From contig JAHBWO010000012.1 in the NCBI GenBank assembly GCA_019636945.1, forward strand, positions 1 to 47,633: a stretch of 47,633 nt of DNA, given 5' to 3'. Positions within the stretch are counted from its first letter, which is position 1, and each line of letters starts with the position of its first letter. A program made the translations under genes and the position numbers. The stretch comes from Nitrospira sp. Lineage in GTDB: Bacteria > Nitrospirota > Nitrospiria > Nitrospirales > Nitrospiraceae. The notes under the pieces are model-generated. The model saw only the letters and a list, made by a program, of their open reading frames with translations. It did no database searches and was not told the DNA's origin. Positions 44,287 through 47,633 of the stretch are shown piece after piece.

Positions 44287-44509
44287 GCGCCATCACCTTG
44301 GTGTTCGGGCGAATATGTTGATTGCACACGGATGACATAAACGCCCGTGTTTGTCGGGAACCCGTCAAGACCCAGAACCGTTTTACCGGTGAACCGACCG
44401 TGGCTGTCCCTAATCCCGCTTGGAGGTGTTTGACACGATCATCCAAGGCTGCCACCGTTTTTTCCAACTGGAGGATCCACTCCTTCGTGACGGGGGTTGG
44501 TTCTGGCAT
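44267..44509 (-). CDS. small coiled-coil protein
   Basis: 80 residues from MPEPTPVTKEWILQLEKTV; the start is a short coiled coil (LEKTVAALDDRVKHLQAGL). AGGAG precedes the ATG. Lies 17 bp downstream of the LexA-like repressor on the same strand, so likely cotranscribed. No family recognised. Confidence 0.5.
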   Translation of the reverse strand: MPEPTPVTKEWILQLEKTVAALDDRVKHLQAGLGTATVGSPVKRFWVLTGSRQTRAFMSSVCNQHIRPNTKVMAHDGRSA

Positions 44510-44526
44510 GATTCCACTCCTCTCTG

Positions 44527-45075
44527 CTAACGAGCGCAATGCCGAATGACGCCGATAACAAGCCCTTCGATCTGAAACTCGTCGGATGGGTGAACCATAA
44601 TCGGCTGCATCGTGTCGTTGGCCGGACGCAGCTCGATGTGGCGCTCTTTCTTATAGTAGACCTTGATCGTCGCTTCTTGATTGACCAAGGCCACGACGGT
44701 TTGTCCATTCTTCGCGGTGTCTTGCTTGCGGACGATGACCAAGTCGCCGGGGAGAATGCCCTCGTCCTTCATCGATTCGCCCTTGACCTTCAAGGCGAAG
44801 GTTTTTCCGTCCTGGAACATACTCGGTGGGACGTCGACCAGTTCCGCTTGTGAGACTGGTTCAATCGGAGTCCCGGCGGCAACCAGGCCGGCCATGGGAA
44901 TCTCCGTCTTTTGTCGCAATTGATTCAGCACGACGGAGACGATGCCGGGAATCTTCCGCATCCCGGCTTCATACCGTGCGACGGAGACGCGAGTCGTGTG
45001 CAGGGCATCAGCCAGTTGTTGCTGCGTGAGACCTAATTCTTCTCGAAGGCGTCTGACATCTTGTGGTTTCATCAT
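44527..45075 (-). CDS. XRE-S24 (LexA/CI-like) repressor
   Basis: 182 residues. An XRE helix-turn-helix (about 6-45; LTQQQLADALHTTRVSVARY) is fused to an S24 peptidase domain with the cleavage site A67-G68 (LVAAG), the nucleophile S101 (GESM) and the general base K138 (ATIKVY). It is expected to self-cleave when RecA filaments form, relieving repression. As it lies outside the att repeats, it may be a chromosomal SOS repressor or a remnant of another phage. Confidence 0.9.
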   Translation of the reverse strand: MMKPQDVRRLREELGLTQQQLADALHTTRVSVARYEAGMRKIPGIVSVVLNQLRQKTEIPMAGLVAAGTPIEPVSQAELVDVPPSMFQDGKTFALKVKGESMKDEGILPGDLVIVRKQDTAKNGQTVVALVNQEATIKVYYKKERHIELRPANDTMQPIMVHPSDEFQIEGLVIGVIRHCAR

Positions 45076-45287
45076 GTAGCCATTGGTAACACATCCAGCG
45101 ACTCTCGTCAAGCGGATCCGGATGTGTGGAGGGTTTCATGGTTGAGGTGAGGCCGCATGTCGAAAGTATTTAGGGAAACGAGTCCTGGCAGGATATGGCT
45201 GGGTCGGCTCGATCGTCGTGCTGACTAAAAACTAGGCAAGAAGCTCGATCTGAGCGCATCGCGTGTGTTCGGCAACAGTGGGGATAC

Positions 45288-45308
45288 TTAACCACAGACT
45301 TATCCACA
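45288..45308. other. two DnaA-box-like sites
   Basis: A perfect TTATCCACA (45300-45308) and TTAACCACA (45288-45296, one mismatch), 12 bp apart in the 250-bp gap before modC. They could bind DnaA, but two boxes are weak evidence of an origin. Confidence 0.35.
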
Positions 45309-45327
45309 GAAACTGGGGAGAGGGGCG

Positions 45328-46419
45328 CTATTCCACGAACTCTTCGTTCAACGCGACGGTTTTGATATGGGCAAACACGAGCTGGCCTGGTATCAAGCCT
45401 AACGACATCAGCGATTTTCTTGTGATACTGGCCACGAGCGGGGTGCCGATATCCAAGACGACGTCTACGGAGGACTGATCGATTTCACGGACTTCTACGA
45501 CGGTGGCTTTCAGGATATTCAAGATGCTGGTCGGCACGACTGTTTGCGCGAGGACCAGACTGACATCGTTGGAAAAAATATGGACACGCAGGGCTTGGCC
45601 GACAGGCACAGACTGAATCGGGACAAACAGCGAGTGGTTGTTGAAGTCCAACTGAGTCAGTCCGTATTGCAGGTCATGATGTATGACGCGCGCGTTCAAG
45701 ATGGCGCCGATTCGATGCGGTCCCAACTGTGCTCTGAAATCCAACGTGGTGAACACCTCATTGAGCAGGCCGGTGCCGGCGACGTGGCCTTCTTTCATGA
45801 GGATGACACGGTCGGCCAGTTGAAGGATTTCCGTCAGCCCATGACTCACATAGAGCACGGGAATTCGTAAGTGCTCATGAAGTTGACGGATAAAGGGAAG
45901 GACCTCTTGCTTCCGCTGAAGATCAAGCGAGGCGAGCGGCTCATCCAACAGGAGCAGTTTGGGACTGGTCAGCAGTGCGCGCCCGATCGCCACCCGCTGT
46001 TGCTCACCGCCGGAGAGCTTATGAATGCGGCGATCGAGGAGACGACCGATTCCAAGAATCTCAATCACCTGTTCCGGAGCAACTCGACGTGCGTCGAGAG
46101 GGATCCGCTTATAACCGTACAGAAGATTCGCGCGCACATTGTAATGAGGAAACAGGCGAGGTTCTTGGAAGACATACCCGATCGGACGTTCATAGAGCGG
46201 CAGACAGCGCCTGCGGCTCTCATCCTGCCACACCTCCTCGCCGAATTGCATGAAGCCCTGCGGGGCCCGTTCGAGTCCCGCCAGACATCTCAACAGCGTG
46301 GTCTTGCCTGATCCAGAGGGGCCGAAGATCGCGGTAATGCCTGAGATCGGCACATCGAGATCCACGTTCAGACGGAACGTCGACAACGGTAGGTCGAATC
46401 GTGCTCGGAGGTGACTCAT
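45328..46419 (-). CDS. modC: molybdate ABC transporter ATP-binding protein
   Basis: 363 residues. Walker A GPSGSGKTT (33-41), Q loop (GYVFQEPRLFPH), signature LSGGEQQRV, Walker B LLLLDEPL, and a C-terminal Mop/TOBE domain (about 250-360) that binds molybdate and senses it. It drives molybdate import for molybdenum enzymes such as nitrite oxidoreductase (the latter is established for Nitrospira). Overlaps modB by 4 bp (ATGA), so translation is coupled. Confidence 0.96.
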   Translation of the reverse strand: MSHLRARFDLPLSTFRLNVDLDVPISGITAIFGPSGSGKTTLLRCLAGLERAPQGFMQFGEEVWQDESRRRCLPLYERPIGYVFQEPRLFPHYNVRANLLYGYKRIPLDARRVAPEQVIEILGIGRLLDRRIHKLSGGEQQRVAIGRALLTSPKLLLLDEPLASLDLQRKQEVLPFIRQLHEHLRIPVLYVSHGLTEILQLADRVILMKEGHVAGTGLLNEVFTTLDFRAQLGPHRIGAILNARVIHHDLQYGLTQLDFNNHSLFVPIQSVPVGQALRVHIFSNDVSLVLAQTVVPTSILNILKATVVEVREIDQSSVDVVLDIGTPLVASITRKSLMSLGLIPGQLVFAHIKTVALNEEFVE

Positions 46420-47087
46420 GAGACGTGGATGGGAAATCGACGGTTCACGACGTACACCGCCAGCAAGACGAGAAAGGAGAAGATCAACAAGACGGCCGCG
46501 ATCGCATGGGCTTGGCCATACTCCATGGCTTCCACATGCTCAAAGATTGTCGTGGAGAGGACTCGTGTCTGCCCCGGGATTGATCCACCGACCATCAATA
46601 CGACGCCGAACTCCCCGATGGTATGGGCGAACCCAAGCACAATGGCGCTGATATATCCCCGCAGAGCGATCGGAGAGATAACGGTCAGGAAGGCATCGAG
46701 TTTTGAGGCGCGGAGCGACCAGGCTGCTTCCAAGGGGGCTTTCCCGACGGCTTCGAATGCACCTTGGAGCGGCTGGATCACAAACGGCATGGAATAAAAG
46801 ACCGAGGCGATGACCAGTCCGGTGAAGGTGAACGCGAGAGACAGATCTGCAAACCGACCGAACGGCCCGTAGGGACCGAGCGTGATGAGCAGATAGAATC
46901 CGAGGACGGTGGGAGGAAGCACGATGGGAAGCGCAACCAGCGCCTCAATGATCGGTCTGATGCGTGAGCGGGTATGGGCCAGCCACCAGGCCAGCGGAGT
47001 GCCGATGAGAAGGAGCACGATCACTGTTGTCGTGGCCAGTTGTAAACTGACCCACAGGGCGCTCAGATCGAGGTCCGTCATTCCCAT
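46416..47087 (-). CDS. modB: molybdate ABC transporter permease
   Basis: 223 residues, about five to six membrane segments, with the EAA-type coupling loop (EAAWSLRASKLDAFLTVISPIALRG, abridged). Forms the inner-membrane channel with ModC. Starts 9 bp after modA and overlaps modC by 4 bp. Confidence 0.95.
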   Translation of the reverse strand: MGMTDLDLSALWVSLQLATTTVIVLLLIGTPLAWWLAHTRSRIRPIIEALVALPIVLPPTVLGFYLLITLGPYGPFGRFADLSLAFTFTGLVIASVFYSMPFVIQPLQGAFEAVGKAPLEAAWSLRASKLDAFLTVISPIALRGYISAIVLGFAHTIGEFGVVLMVGGSIPGQTRVLSTTIFEHVEAMEYGQAHAIAAVLLIFSFLVLLAVYVVNRRFPIHVS

Positions 47088-47096
47088 CCTCTACTG

Positions 47097-47633
47097 CTAG
47101 TTCAGCTCATAGCCATAGCGTTCGATGATTGTTTTCGATTTCGGACTACCAAGGAACTCCATGAGCGCTTTCGCAGCTGCGTTCTCGTTTCCCTTCGTCA
47201 GCAAGATCACGTCCTGTTTGATCGGTTCGTGTAGATTGGTGGGGACAACCCAGCGACTGCCTTGTCCCTTGATCTTGGGGTCCAGCACCTGTGACAGAGC
47301 GACAAACCCCAATTGAGCATTGCCGGATTCGATGAACCCCATCGTCTGCCCGAGACTCTCTCCCATGACAATGTGGGGCTGGAGGCTGTCCCACAGCTCC
47401 AGCTTCTGCATCGCCTGCATCGCTGCCACACCGTACGGCGCAGTTTTGGGATTCGCGATGGCCAGGCGTTTGTAATTTCTGGATCGAAGCGTTTCTTCCC
47501 CCTTGATCAGGTCGGGATTGGGACTCCACAGGACGAGACGACCGATCGCATAGGTGAAGCGGGAATCCTTGACTCCAAGACCCTCGTCTTCCAAGAGTTT
47601 GGGCCGTTCCGTATCGGCAGACAAAAACACATC
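47097..47633 (-). CDS. modA: molybdate-binding periplasmic protein (partial)
   Basis: The C-terminal ~178 residues only; the N-terminus lies beyond the right edge. FIESGNAQLGFVALSQV and KALMEFLGSPKSKTIIERYGYE are typical of ModA solute-binding proteins. It delivers molybdate to ModBC. The genes modABC form one operon, in this order on the minus strand. Confidence 0.92.
   Translation of the reverse strand, partial: DVFLSADTERPKLLEDEGLGVKDSRFTYAIGRLVLWSPNPDLIKGEETLRSRNYKRLAIANPKTAPYGVAAMQAMQKLELWDSLQPHIVMGESLGQTMGFIESGNAQLGFVALSQVLDPKIKGQGSRWVVPTNLHEPIKQDVILLTKGNENAAAKALMEFLGSPKSKTIIERYGYELN

Noticed and set aside
45288..45308. Replication origin at the DnaA boxes
   Set aside because: Only two boxes, no AT-rich unwinding region, and no dnaA, dnaN or similar gene close by.

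Overview
The window looks like chromosomal DNA of a Nitrospira-type bacterium (phylum Nitrospirota). This rests on overall G+C, strong Shine-Dalgarno sites and the look of several proteins: a small CPKC/CFNC zinc ribbon, sensor kinases with HDOD response regulators, and a long MalQ. No rRNA or marker search was possible, so the assignment is an inference.

Layout. (1) 0.2-7.6 kb: ftsH, malQ, and a membrane histidine kinase followed by an NtrC-type sigma54 regulator. The last two are separated by a decayed 188-bp tandem duplication. (2) 7.7-10.9 kb, minus strand: a lipoprotein, a lone Lrp/RAM domain, a proline-rich protein with a nuclease-like C-terminus, and a secreted protein. (3) 11.2-16.6 kb: a methyltransferase, a Cys-rich copper-binding four-helix protein with a small secreted neighbour, an FG-GAP/ASPIC lipoprotein, and small proteins including a zinc ribbon encoded by an ORF of only 55 codons. 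(4) 17.7-22.9 kb: a four-gene signalling cluster of receiver, Cache-type kinase, receiver-HDOD and receiver-degenerate HD. (5) 23.3-28.2 kb: a TonB-like lipoprotein (a decayed fragment of it lies at 17.2 kb), an HxlR regulator divergent from a tautomerase across a perfect 16+16 palindrome, a truncated alcohol dehydrogenase, and a 710-residue Ig-like repeat protein.

(6) 28.4-43.1 kb is an integrated mobile element. It lies between a 42-bp direct repeat formed by the 5' half of a tRNA-Arg(CCU) gene. It carries a tyrosine integrase, small regulators, a terminase large subunit with neighbours, and a tightly overlapping replication operon (AlpA-like helix-turn-helix, Prim-Pol, PriCT/helicase). No capsid, portal or tail gene is recognisable, so it resembles a phage satellite or a heavily reduced prophage. 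Its right end holds an AT-rich plus-strand defence cassette: a DUF2188-like small protein, a patatin phospholipase, a CD-NTase with a C-terminal AGS-C-like sensor, and a large protein ending in a GIY-YIG/T5orf172 nuclease domain. This reads as a CBASS-type anti-phage system with unusual accessory genes.

The 640 bp between the minus-strand replication operon and the plus-strand defence operon contain two structured, apparently non-coding units that diverge. One, on the minus strand, is a chain of at least five hairpins between a TATAAT box and an intrinsic terminator. The other, on the plus strand, is a leader ending in a 12-bp intrinsic terminator placed directly before the Shine-Dalgarno of the defence operon. 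These are the strongest candidates for something undescribed.

(7) 43.2-47.6 kb, minus strand: a membrane-anchored protein, two small proteins, a LexA/CI-like autocleaving repressor, and a molybdate ABC transporter modA(partial)-modB-modC.
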